DNA of 64,000 nucleotides, from assembly GCA_965153455.1 (NCBI GenBank), contig OZ234496.1, positions 12,113,863-12,177,862 of the forward strand, read 5' to 3'. The stretch comes from Sphagnum compactum. Its lineage: Eukaryota > Bryophyta > Sphagnopsida > Sphagnales. A model generated the notes under the pieces. That model searched no databases. It was given only the letters and a program-made list of their open reading frames with translations, and had not been told where the DNA came from. Both the position numbers and the translations under genes were made by a program. Positions 26,327 through 36,938 of this stretch are shown piece after piece. The first letter of the stretch is position 1. Each line of letters opens with the position of its first letter.

Positions 26327-26555
26327 CCCTAAGGTCAGGTCAGTTTCGTCATGAAATAATCCTCAAAATAGTTTTCTGAAAATATGAAGTCGACATGTTG
26401 AAAATCATCATAATTTATCATACACTACACTTTGAATAACTTCACTACTCATGTGAAAATATCATAATAGATCACGAAAAATTCAATAATGAATTAATTT
26501 TTTGAAAGAAAAATTTATTTGTTTTGTCAATGTGGAAACTGACCCTAGGCTATGG
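26327..26555 (+). repeat. dispersed repeat, copy 2 (partner at 8.8 kb)
   Basis: AGGTCAGTTTCGTCATGAAA, GAAAATATGAAGT, TTCACTACTCAT, ATATCATAATA and GTCAATGTGGAAACTGACCC match 8839-9085 in order and strand. It lies in the left-side-only segment of the nested inverted repeat, so it probably arrived with the DNA that makes the arms unequal. Confidence 0.7.
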
Positions 26556-28530
26556 TATTGGGATCAAATTGGGCTTTTGTTATTTACAAAGTTTTCAAAT
26601 CTTCAAATCCTGTTATGTTCATTTCATGTACATATGGACATTTGGACTTGCTTTTGTTTTTATTCATTCTATTATACAAGCATTTCAGTATTGCAACTTA
26701 CCACCCAAAGACCTGCCAGAATTCTTTAAGTGTATTTGGAGGTAAAGTTACAGAGCCGGATTTTTTTCATTTGTGCAAGATGACCCAGTGTTTTGGAAAA
26801 CAAACTTTCCGCCCTTGAGGAAAAAATTAGTGTTGGCCGAAAGCAAAAAGATATTAGAATAATTTCATTTGAAAAGGGGAAAGGATTGAAATATTCAACA
26901 TCTATAGCTGTTGAGATTCATATTTTCTAAAGTTCCCAAGCAGGAGATTGACTGATGAAACCCTGGCAAACTCCATTAAACAAAGCACCCAATAAAGGGG
27001 GAAAGAAAGAACAAAGAGAAAGGACTCAAGGCCAAGCCAAAAAAGAAAAACCCAAAGTGGGTCACAAAGGGGCAAATATTCGGTGAAAGTGAGATTCAAG
27101 ACTGGCTCTATAGTTGGATCAGATTGTTTCAAATGTTAGACCTAATTTGCGGTTTTTGTGAGCTATGGGCACAATTATGCTTTTGGACAAGTGGGCTACA
27201 CACTAGGACAAATCTAGAGTTATGATTGCTTGTGGAAGCATGATGTCAAAAGGCTATGGTTCTCTTGTATTAAATTTTAAAGAATTGTTGGTGGGTTATG
27301 TGACATGGGGGGGAAGAATAATTTTGGACAAGTGGGTTACACATTAAGTGGAAGTAGGAGATTCACGGCTTCTCTCTGGTGAATATTGTAGAAGAGTTTC
27401 CTGTAGGAGTGGTAGGCCCAGATGAAGGGTGTGCCAGAGGGTGTTCCCAAACCTCACTAGAACACAACCTCTGCACACATACACAGCTCTCATTTTATGG
27501 GAACATGGGAACATATACAAGTAGCACGATCCTTAGGGTTCGCCTCCTGGTGGAGATCCCTCAAAGTACACAGAGAAACAAAAAGAAAGTTGTGTATGTA
27601 GGATTTCTAAAGACTTCTGTTTCTTGTTTCAAATTTAGGGGAAATTGGGGGCTAATGTGAGTTGTGGCAGAATATTTTTCCCAAATCAAGTGGGCTACAC
27701 ACTAGGCCAGCTTTCAATGGTTCATGCAACGGAGGGACAAAATGACAAAAATGAGTGGAGAAGGACAATCACAAGTTGGTTTTAGGTGTTGGTGCCGTGT
27801 AAGAATGAAGAAAAAATTTCATGGTTTTGTAACTCGATGTGTAACTCGATGTAATTATAGAATTACTTAGGTAATTGTTTAAAGGGGTAAGTTGAGTGGT
27901 AGGATTCTATAATTTGGTCATGGTGCATTGACTTTCACATATTAATTTATGTGAGAGTCATATGCACCATGTGATTATGTTTCTTTGTGATTAATTGTGG
28001 AATCACATGTGCACCATGTGATTATGTTTCTTTGTGATTAATTATGAAATCACATGGGAACCATGTGGTGGATAAAATTTAGGAAGTTTCTTGACTAGTT
28101 TCCTTTTGGTTGGTATATACGTGGGTGTTTGTGACCTTGAGAAACACCTTCACTTGTACAAAGTTATTGTATAAATGTAAAGTTTGTTAGAATTGAAGTT
28201 TTGATTTTTGAAAGGCTTTTCGTTTTGAATGGTTTTGGTGTTGTTTGTGTTTAGTTCATGATAGGAGAATGGTGAGGCTTGCATAGACAATTGAAGGGTG
28301 AGAAAATAATTTTACAACCAAGGACATAGATTTCATAGCTATGTAGTAATCATACATAGTTTCGGTTCCAAACCCGTTCGTGTTGTACATCTTTTTGGTT
28401 CTGTAACCAGGACCCGAATCTATGTTCTTTGTGTTATGGAACTTGATTCTATCGTTAAAAGTTTGGTAGGAAGAAGAAAGGAAAAGGAAAGAAAAAAACA
28501 ATTTTTATTTTTTTTATTTTAAAACAAGAG

Positions 28531-28848
28531 ATGCAAGGTGACTTGTTTATCCCTGAATCATGGACAAATTTGACAACATGGGTGGAGGAGATTCAGCTTG
28601 TGGCAATGGAGATCACGAAAGGCAAACCAAGCCGAGTTTGGTGCACGATTGGGCGCGTAAAGCAACATCATGAAGACCATAAACACGAGTCATTCTGTCT
28701 AACCCCAAGCTTGCTTTTGGATATTACTTGTAATCCTAGGCATGAACTAGAGTTGGATTTGTGGGAATCTAAGAAGGTTCGCAAAGGAAAGTTGTAGGCA
28801 AGAAAGGAAAAGAAAATGGCACGTGTTAAGCCATATGAGAAAATGTAA
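28531..28848 (+). pseudogene. coding-like frame in left inner arm, duplicated inverted at 29779-30066
   Basis: A frame of 88 codons followed in phase, after one stop, by further protein-like sequence ending PYEKM. The inverted copy on the minus strand at 30066-29779 encodes nearly the same peptide (shared KGKPSR(V/I)WCTIGRVKQHHED) without that stop. Conservation of the peptide between arms reflects the inverted duplication itself. Family not recognised; presumably a fragment of the element's protein. Confidence 0.45.
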
Positions 28849-28999
28849 ATAGAAGTTTATAAAGGATAGTGAGTGTTCTTGAGTAAGCTCATGTTCGTTA
28901 AACCTTGTTGAAACCTTTAGACTTTTTATATTAAAAATGTTGTAGGTTGTTGAAAGAATTAAAAAGAATATATGATTTATTTTTAAGATTAGTGTTTTA

Positions 29000-29296
29000 G
29001 TGAAAATATTAATGTCAACGTTAGGAGAGGCTTTTGACTCCCATGGTACACAGTTTCCCGAAGATAGGCAACAGACCCCATCATTGACATTAGGAGTTGC
29101 TAGGCCAAGATCACTTATTGAAAGGCCTTTGGAAGAGCCTGGGACTGTAGGTGAACCAGGTGTGGTAATATCACAACTATGTAGACGACGAGAGGAATTT
29201 GGGCCTCAACCTGACCGAGAACCTGCAAGGCAACGCCAAAAGACAATCACACAAAAACAACATTTACAAGATCATGACCATCACAAGTATCAATGA
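29000..29296 (+). pseudogene. Arg/Gln/Pro-rich coding-like frame at the palindrome centre
   Basis: An open frame of 98 codons ([12 protein letters not shown] and [10 protein letters not shown] segments) covering the end of the left inner arm. The right arm carries the inverted equivalent in broken form (29373-29620). It is charged and low in hydrophobics, as nucleic-acid-binding element proteins often are, but no domain is recognised. Confidence 0.3.
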
Positions 29297-30691
29297 CGCC
29301 TCCACTCCACATGACATGCAAGTTATTGGTTCTGGCATAATCTAGAGTTGCATCCTTCTTCCTAAGTTAGATGAGTAAATGTTGTTCTTGTGTGATTGTC
29401 CTTTGGCATTGCCTTGGAGGTTCTGGCTCAGGTTGAGACCTAGATTCCTCCCGTCATCTACATAGTTGTGATACTACCACACCTAGTTCACCTACAGTCC
29501 CAGGCTCTTCCAAAGGTCTTTCAATAAGTGATCTTAGCCTAGCAACTCTTAATGTCAATGATGAGGTCTGTTGCCTATCTTCGGGAAACTGTGTACCATG
29601 GGAGTCAGAAGCCTATTAATGTTTTCACTAAAACACTAATCTTAAAAAAAATCATATATTCTTTTTATTTCTTTCAACAACCTATAACACTTTTTATATA
29701 AAAAGTCTAAAGGTTTCAACAAGGTTTAACGAACATGAGTTTACTCAAGAACACTCACTATCCTTTATAAACTTCTATTTACATTTTCTCATATGGCTTA
29801 ACACATGCCTTTTTCTTTTCCTTTCTTGCCTGCAACTTTCCTTTGCGCACCTTCTTAGATTCCCACAAATCCAACTTTAGTTCATGCCTAAGATTACAAG
29901 TAATATCCAAAAGCAAGCTTGGGGTCAGACAAAATGACTCGTGTTTATGGTCTTCATGATGCTGCTTTACGCGCCCAATCGTGCACCAAATTCGGCTTGG
30001 TTTGCCTTTCGTGATCTCCATTGCCACATAATCACATGGTGCACATGTGATTCCACAATTAATCACAAGGAAATATAATCATATGGTGCACATGTGATTC
30101 CACAATTAATCAGAAGGAAACATAATCACATGGTGCACATGACTTCCACATAAATTAATATGTGAAAGTCAATGCACCATAACCAAATTATAGAATCCTA
30201 CCACTCAACTTACCCCTTAAAACAATTACCTAAATAATTCTATAATTACATCAAGTTACACATCAAGTTACAGTTTCAATGGCTCAGAAGTCACCAAACT
30301 TCTTAACCCACACATGATGAAAGCAAAAAAGAAGAGTCAAATTCGATAAGTGGCCCCAATGACAAACTGATGGAAAATGAAAAACAAGGGGTGTGTCACA
30401 CTGTGGCCTTGCCATTTACATTAAAAAGCATCTTAATGCAAAAGAAGAATTATAAAAACTCAAATATTTCACCATGCAAAAAAATAATTTTTAAAAAATC
30501 CTCTAAAAGAAACCAAAATCCTTCAAGATATTACAACTCTATATCTAATCTCAAGTTTCAACACAAGCCAAAATCTCATCTTTCAAAAATCATCATATAA
30601 GAATAGACCTATGACCTAGGGGCGAAAATCCCTTAAGCTACTATACTCTAGAATGAATCTAAACACAATATCCTTGCCTTGGTAGGCAAGG

Positions 30692-32072
30692 ACAATAAAA
30701 GAAAATCAGAGGTCTTTCATGCAGGGGTAACGCCCGAGCAACAGCAGCAGGGTGTTCTGAAATAAGGGCCTGATCCCACAGGCACCAGCCAATGGCAGGC
30801 TTGCCTTTGGAGAACACCTTCCTCCAAGGGAGTTAAAGCTCAACTGCTCAACGGCAAATATTTGCTGCTGTCCTACCGTGACTCATGAGCTCTTCTGCTC
30901 ATACAGAAGGCATTACAATTTGGTGTGGAGACCTCTTTTGCTACCCAAATTATACAAAAATTGTTCATAATTGTATAATTGTTCATAATTGTACAAAAAT
31001 TCATAATGCCCTCCATATGAGTAGAAGCGCCTACCTTATGAGGCAGTGAACAGACATAATGTTAAGTGTGGTAAGGTGCCCTCCAACTACATTATGAAAA
31101 TTCTCAGGTGCTTTATGAGTGGGCTAAATTGACGGTATTATATATCCATTGCCCAAGTTATACTTTCAAGTGACCTTGATAATACCAAAGGAATAACAAC
31201 CATAGTGACAATAATTTAAGCACAGCTTTCAGTTTACTAGACAGACATGGGCTTTGCTTGGAGGCTTGTAATGTATAATTATTCATTCCCAAGATGGCCA
31301 GCTTGAGAGGTTGGTTCCAATTTCATAAAGCACCTGGAGAAATTTCCTTGTGTATTTGAGAGGACATCTTATACATATTTAGAGCATCTCAACCCCAAAA
31401 CTGTAAACAACTCCTGTTAAGGTTTGTTGTGTGCTCAATGTTTTTTCTTTCCCTCAATTTTCACATTTTTTCATCTTGAAAAATATGATTTTAACACATA
31501 TAAAGTTGGGGGCGGGGTTAGACTATAGAATTTAGTCTGTAGCCAAAATTGGTTTAATATTCTTGTTGCTGATTGCCAGTTTAGTTACATTCATTTTTTT
31601 CTATTGAACTAGGTAGTTCACACGTCTTGACTTCAACCTCCTCAGGTTTCAAGCTCTCATGATCCCCACTCCCCATTCTAGATCCTCTCGAAGAGAGGTA
31701 CTTCAGTCGCCCAGCTTGTAGTTTAACCAGCTTACCTGTTTTTCCCTCTTCATTGTCAGCAATCAAAAATAAATTTATTCCAAGAGTTGGTATGGGCCAA
31801 ATGCAAAAAAGAATCCTCACGGGACTGCGCAAGGGAATCTGTGATGGTTGAGCATAACCTCCCATACCCATTTGTTTCTCTAAGGGGAAGGTTCAAAGGT
31901 AGGGTGGCCCTCAAGGAGAGGGGAGTTACCCTACATAAAGCACCCCAATATATAAACTGGGAATTCTTATTCTGTTTCATATTAATTAGTTGGGGTGCAT
32001 CACAAGTCCAGCTTTTTTTTTTTGGGGTGCAATGAGTCAATTTACTTGGCCCATCGCAAAAAAAAGTTGAAA
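30692..32072. other. intergenic DNA, no gene seen
   Basis: The first 300 bp after the inverted repeat is GC-richer (GTAACGCCCGAGCAACAGC) but not coding. The remainder shows no gene or repeat that I can define. Confidence 0.5.
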
Positions 32073-32300
32073 CTACAAAGGCTCCCCAAAATAGAAGATT
32101 CTATGGAAAGATGGAGTGCCTCCCCCTTTTGGCCCACCTGTATAGGTGAGAAGGGGAGGACTTTGGGCAAAACATATGGGACTAGAATGAGGTGTTATTG
32201 GTAATACCCTTGGGGAACATATTGGGAACCTAGGGAACATATTGGGAACCTGATGGGAACTCATTGAGAACTTGAAAGGAACATGTTGGGAACAAAGGAA
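32073..32300 (-). repeat. GTTCCC-rich dispersed repeat, copy 3 (inverted)
   Basis: Read on the minus strand it gives GTTCCCAACATGTTCC, several GTTCCCAATATGTTCCC units, CAATAACACCTCATT, GCCCAAAGTCCTCCCC and the TTCTCACCTATA block, matching 11047-11290. Confidence 0.7.
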
Positions 32301-34299
32301 AAAAGGAAAAGATCCTTCACCCCGCCACCGAACCCAAAACTTAAAAAGCAAAAAATCAAAGCACTTTGAATGCATGCTGAGCGTTCCTGTTGGCTACATG
32401 AAATTTCTATTTCCAAAACTATTAGTCGCCATTTTTGCCATGGGTTAATATTAGTGTTGTTTGGTTATCAATATGTATAATTAGCAAATATGTATATATA
32501 CATATTTGAAACTAGTTTTCATCATCATGATTGATTTTAGTTGTTGTGTGTAGATTTTATCGCATGGATTATGGACTTCTAACTACACTCCTCACCTCAC
32601 CAACATCATATGTTGTTGCCCAAGCTTTTGATATTATCTTGGGCTCTTAGATTTGGGTGTTAGGGTGATTTTTGTTTTCTTGTAGGCAACTTGTGCTGCA
32701 ATGGGCAGAGTTCTTGTTTCAAGAACTGGGATTCAATTCTCCCACAAGTTACTGCAATTTGTAAGGTGAATTGGTAGGGTGTTCATGTTTGTTTTACTAC
32801 ACTTATAGATTTTTGTGTAATATTCATATGTTCTATTCATATCTATAGTTTATCAACATTTGAATTCTTGTTCATTCATAATTAGACCATATGCATATCT
32901 ACAATTTATCAAAATTTGAAAACTAATTCATTAATAACCAGACTGTATATATAGTTATAATTTATCAGCATTTGAAAACCTTTGAAAACTTGTTCATTCG
33001 TAACCAGCAAAGGGAAATTAAAGTGATGGAATACATATCCTTAATTCTTTTTTAAAAATAAAAGTGTGTTAAAAAAAACAAAAAAAATAAAGAAAATAGG
33101 AAAGAGAAAGGAAAAACTTAAATGGAGCGTGTCTGTAGGGTTGTATGTGCATCAAGGAATCAAATATAATTTCCTACAAAGAAGAAGAACACTGAAATAA
33201 CTTGTCATCAGCTAGTGATTTGTGTAAATAGCACATGAGATGTACATTTCAAACATTAAATCTCTCCTCGCAAAAGGGGCATATTCAGTATACGTTTTGT
33301 AGGACGGTGGTGTTTACCATCTAAAATGTTATGGTTACCATGAGGTTTTTTTTTCTCATGAGGGTAAAACGTCATAATTGGGGGGGGGGATTCCAAACAT
33401 ATGGGGCCTAGGATGCGGTGGTAGGGCCTTACATTTCAGGAATGTCCACCACTTATGGGTATTTTCCAACATAAAGCAAGCGCAAGATGAACATTGTCTT
33501 AAGTGTAAGTGTAAACATACTTCCATCACAAAGCACTAGGAAAGATATTATGTCTACTACAATTAGGATTGAGAGGGACCTTATGCTTACCTACAAATAG
33601 GTGTAAGGTCCCTTCTACTTCTATATAGTAGGTAGAAGATCCCTCCTCTTTTCTAGGAGCGATCTTCATGTACATTAGGTGTCCTATGAAGACATGTCCT
33701 AAGAAATTTCTCCCAAGTGCTTTATGACAATACTCAATGTTTTGAAGCTTTGGAACATACCTTTGGAATACTCACTAAATTCAAAGCCCCTCATACGTTA
33801 CACAACTGATCCAAACCACACCTTGAGTGAAGGATGAGGAGTCCCAGTGATTTTTTTGGGGGGATAACTTTTGTTGTTTATTTTTGGCAACACACATTGG
33901 GAAAAGTTTTTTTTTCTCTAGAGTAAATTCGGCAAAATTTGCTAACTTTTTGGCAAACTTCACCATAATTTATTGGCACCTATCACAAAATTGTAAGAAA
34001 AAAAACCCTGGTGAGGAGGACTCATCCTTGCTTGAAGAAAATCTTCCCATTCCTTCACTCAACTATTTCTTGGAAGTGGCATGCACCAAATTGAAGTCTC
34101 AAAATTGGGGGGTTTTTAAGGCGTGTCCATCATTTTTTGTGTAGAGCTACTGACCAGCCAACCTAATTTAATTCCACAAAAGAATGCCCCCAAAAAAAAA
34201 TTGGGGGGGGGGGGAGCGGGTAGATGTACCTATTTCTTATTTGGTTGATAGGTAGGTGGGGTCACGAGGTACCTATACGAGCGAGCATATGAGAGCAGA
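32301..34299. other. AT-rich intergenic DNA, no gene seen apart from a tRNA-like motif
   Basis: Holds the tRNA-like sequence listed separately at 32689-32749, poly-G and poly-A runs, and an ACCT-rich segment near 33600. No convincing gene. Confidence 0.5.
32689..32749 (+). other. tRNA-like sequence, probably a SINE head or tRNA pseudogene
   Basis: The 61 bp segment begins ACTTGTG and ends CACAAGT, a perfect 7 bp acceptor-like pair. Inside are a GTTCTTG/CAAGAAC hairpin in the anticodon-arm position and GGGATTCAATTCTCCC, which resembles a B box and T arm. A weak A box (TGCAATGGGCAGA) precedes. It is too short for a normal tRNA and the D arm does not fold well, so a tRNA-derived short interspersed element is more likely than a functional tRNA. 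Confidence 0.4.
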
Positions 34300-35309
34300 C
34301 TGCTAGAGCGTCTCTCCACCGTTGCCTCTCCTCTTTGCTTTTCCTCGCGTCTTCCCAACGCGCCCACCTACTCCGCGTTTGCTCTCTCCGCCACAGCCTC
34401 CTGCGCCGATCTCGCTACTAAAGAGACAGGATCGCCCGTCTGCCTTACAAATGCCCTTCAGTTTCTTGCTTCACAGTATCCGGGTCTTCACAATAGTGTT
34501 TCGCCGGTCGGCCTTCAGCGTGGGATCTTGATCCCGCTGATCAGAGAATTTTCCGAACGGTTCAGACGATCTGTGGCTTAATTCCAGAGGATCCGAACCG
34601 GCTTTGGAAGTTTTTTGTGTAGCGGCAACAAGCAATTTGTTGCTGGCATTTTGGATTTTGGTTTTGTTTCTTCTTTCTTTTTTTCGAACGGTTGTATCTG
34701 CTTTCTGAATTTTTCTTCTACCCCCCTTGTTCTTTTATCTGCTGTGATCTGCATACTGATTGTTATAAGGAGATCCGAGCACCAGTTTATTCCACTCGTG
34801 TTGTTATTCAAGTGCTCCTTGTGTTGGTTTGTGCTGCCAAGTAGTAGTAGTAGTAGTAGTAGTAGTGCTTGAAAGACGTAATTTAATTTCCAGTTTAGAA
34901 TTTTTCAAGCTGCCAGGGGTGATTTCTCTTAAGAGGCTTACGATATTCGAGCTCTCGAAGATCGACGTGCTATTTCTTCCTCCTTGCAGTCTTGAAGAAC
35001 ATCTTCTTGTGTTGGCCACGGTTGGAACTGCGGGAACTAGTACTGCTGCATAACAACGCGATCACCAACGCTGCAGCATAAGTACTGTACTTATTTTCTC
35101 ACTCCCTGAGGAGACCTTGAAGAAGTAAGAAGAGTGTTTGCTACTGCGTTTGATGTATTATGTACCGCATGCATTAGACAGTAAGAAATCGCTACGCATA
35201 CGCACATGAGGTTTCGCATTCTGTAAGCCTTTGCGCCGATTCAAGTTGATAAACATTACAGTGGTACACACTACTGCGTTGTTGTCGATCGCTTTTCTTG
35301 GAGAGAAGA
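34300..35309 (+). promoter_or_regulatory. promoter and long leader region of the TPR gene
   Basis: GC and CpG content rises sharply from about 34265, with C/T-rich sequence at 34320-34420 typical of plant 5' leaders. The region includes a (TAG)9 microsatellite (34842-34868) and several short upstream ATG frames. The exact transcription start and any leader intron are not determined. Chosen as leader because no continuous coding frame crosses it and the clear coding ATG follows at 35310. Confidence 0.5.
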
Positions 35310-36098
35310 ATGGCGACTAGAAGCTTGTCATTGAGAGTGGCATGGAAGCAGCCATCATCACGCCAGTCTTGTGCAGCGGGACTTGGGGCCAGGGCGCAGC
35401 AGATATCACTGCCGTCTCCCGCAGACAGAGATGGCAATTTGGCAAACAGCGCACCGAGCTTGAAATGTTCCACACCGGAGCAGAAACTAGGCAGACGAGG
35501 TCGACCGTCTGTCTGCAGCCTTTCGCAAGCAGAGACAGTGCAGTACTTGCGAGTAGGAGTGCATGATTTTGAGGTCGAAGAACCTGATCGGTTTCCTGCA
35601 GCACCGGAGACGACTGTTACCCGAGCCGCTCTGCGAGGATCGTTCGAGACGCAGGCAGCCGTTGGTCGCGTTGAATGCACCGGTAAAGGATGCAGGCCTA
35701 TTTTCGACGAGCCTTCGACCGCATCAGTGTCGCGTGATAACTGGTTCTCTCGAGAAAACGCCTTCGATGTCCTGGAGTCTCGCACGGCTGTGTACCACAA
35801 CAGGAGTAGGAGCAGAGATGCAGAGATAAGACCGAAGCCTCATTTTCCTTTGGATTTCGCCGAGTTCTTGAACGAAGTGTGGATGGAGAACGGTGCAGCG
35901 GAGAAGTACTTCGAAGCGGCTTTGCAGGCAGATTCTCGTGATCCAAGATTACTCTCAGAGTATGCTTTGTTCTCGTGGAAGTCGCTTGGAGACGCTGACA
36001 AAGCTGAAAATCTGTACAAGCAGGCACTTGAACAAACGCCTGACAACCCTGATATTCTTGCAAGCTACGCTCTGTTCTTGTGGCAGTGTGACGAGTGA
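35310..36098 (+). CDS. TPR-repeat protein, single exon
   Basis: Encodes 262 residues from ATG 35310 (context AGAAGAATGG) to TGA. Residues 1 to about 175 are low-complexity, Ser/Arg-rich and probably disordered. The conserved part is C-terminal: residues 195-228 and 229-262 form two tetratricopeptide-like helical hairpins (AAEKYFEAALQ...YALFSW and KAENLYKQALEQ...YALFLW). The paired YALFxW ends are characteristic of a plant family of small TPR proteins of unknown function, in which the TPRs are thought to mediate protein binding. No signal peptide or membrane segment is seen. Codon use is GC-rich and CpG-containing, unlike the surrounding DNA. The antisense frames are shadows. It converges with the FAS1-like gene, whose stop lies about 0.8 kb downstream on the other strand. 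Confidence 0.85.
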   Translation: MATRSLSLRVAWKQPSSRQSCAAGLGARAQQISLPSPADRDGNLANSAPSLKCSTPEQKLGRRGRPSVCSLSQAETVQYLRVGVHDFEVEEPDRFPAAPETTVTRAALRGSFETQAAVGRVECTGKGCRPIFDEPSTASVSRDNWFSRENAFDVLESRTAVYHNRSRSRDAEIRPKPHFPLDFAEFLNEVWMENGAAEKYFEAALQADSRDPRLLSEYALFSWKSLGDADKAENLYKQALEQTPDNPDILASYALFLWQCDE

Positions 36099-36938
36099 AG
36101 CTCAAGCCCAAACTCGTCAGTTGTGAAACGACTGTCAAAAATTTCTCATAACGCCGGCAAGCTGCTGCCGCTGATCCTTTGTGCAGTACCGATCCGTCCC
36201 ACAGCCTTCTCCAAGAAGCCAAGTAAATCCAATCTCTTCTGGATGGTTAAGATTCTCCACTAGACTACAGCAGCAAAGAGTCTGGTTCTTGTGCATATTG
36301 CCACATAGCCAACTCCCAACAAGCATTATGCTCATCATGTCATGTGAAAGAGAAAGTTTAAGCATTCTGGATGTTCAGTGAGAGAAAGTTAAAGCATTCT
36401 GGTTGTCAACATAGAGAGGGAGAGTTTCTTTAATACCAGCAAAAAGATAGTGCTGGTCCTTGTACATTAAAGTTGTGTTCTGAAATCAAATCTACTGCTG
36501 TGCTTGTGCAGCATATTTTTTGTTCCTCTTCACTCTTGTGATTCTACGCAACCATGTACAATTTTGGAACTACATAGTTTCTGCGATCCTTTCTATCTTG
36601 CAGAATTCTCTAGCTTGCTACGAATTACTGTGAAGTGTCCACAAATTCCAGTTTCAGAAGCTTCACATGCTACTATCCAAACTGGAATAAGTTTCCATGC
36701 GATGACTCAATTTCCATGCTATGACCCACAAACTTGCAGGCACTTGTAAGGTCTCTAGCACAATCCTTCCGGATCTCAGAATTGCAATCTGATGCTGCTG
36801 TATTACAGGAACTAAGCTATTGAACACATGGGTCATCATTGTCAGGACAGAAATCCAACCACTCATCATCATTGGAGGACTGATATCCAAGCTCACCATC
36901 ATCATCAAGAGGATTGAAATCAATTGAGCTAGTGGATA
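36099..36938. other. convergent 3' regions of the TPR and FAS1-like genes
   Basis: No independent gene is seen. It should hold the 3' untranslated regions of both genes. A minus-strand open stretch at 36817-36942 directly after the FAS1 stop, in another frame, reads as acidic protein (DDDGELG, SSNDDEWLDF) and could be an alternatively spliced end of FAS1. Confidence 0.5.

Larger units (their letters stand above)
25186..30691. mobile_element. large nested inverted repeat (5.5 kb), probably transposon-derived
   Basis: Outer arms 25186-25482 and 30383-30691 are inverted copies of each other. Both extremities carry the small hairpin CCTTGCCTTGGTAGGCAAGG. Inner arms 27829-29270 and about 29373-30272 are also inverted copies, separated by a centre of about 100 bp. 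The left side has about 2.3 kb of unmatched DNA between outer and inner arms (25483-27828), where the right side has about 110 bp. The left inner arm is longer by about 530 bp (28068-28600). This may be a fold-back transposon or two head-to-head copies of an element, later modified by insertion and deletion. No transposase is recognised. Confidence 0.8.

Noticed and set aside
25186-30691. CRISPR array or phage-like structure
   Set aside because: The repeats are long inverted arms, not short regularly spaced direct repeats, and the context is plant nuclear DNA.
35192-35800. Long antisense open frame (202 codons) across the TPR gene
   Set aside because: It is a GC-rich shadow of the genuine plus-strand frame, without recognisable protein features; the plus-strand frame carries the TPR repeats.
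36663-36923. Missing FAS1 C-terminal domain on the minus strand
   Set aside because: A stretch resembling VIQQ...RIVLETLQ loosely recalls the domain, but the following residues do not fit and the frame is not joined by clear splice sites.
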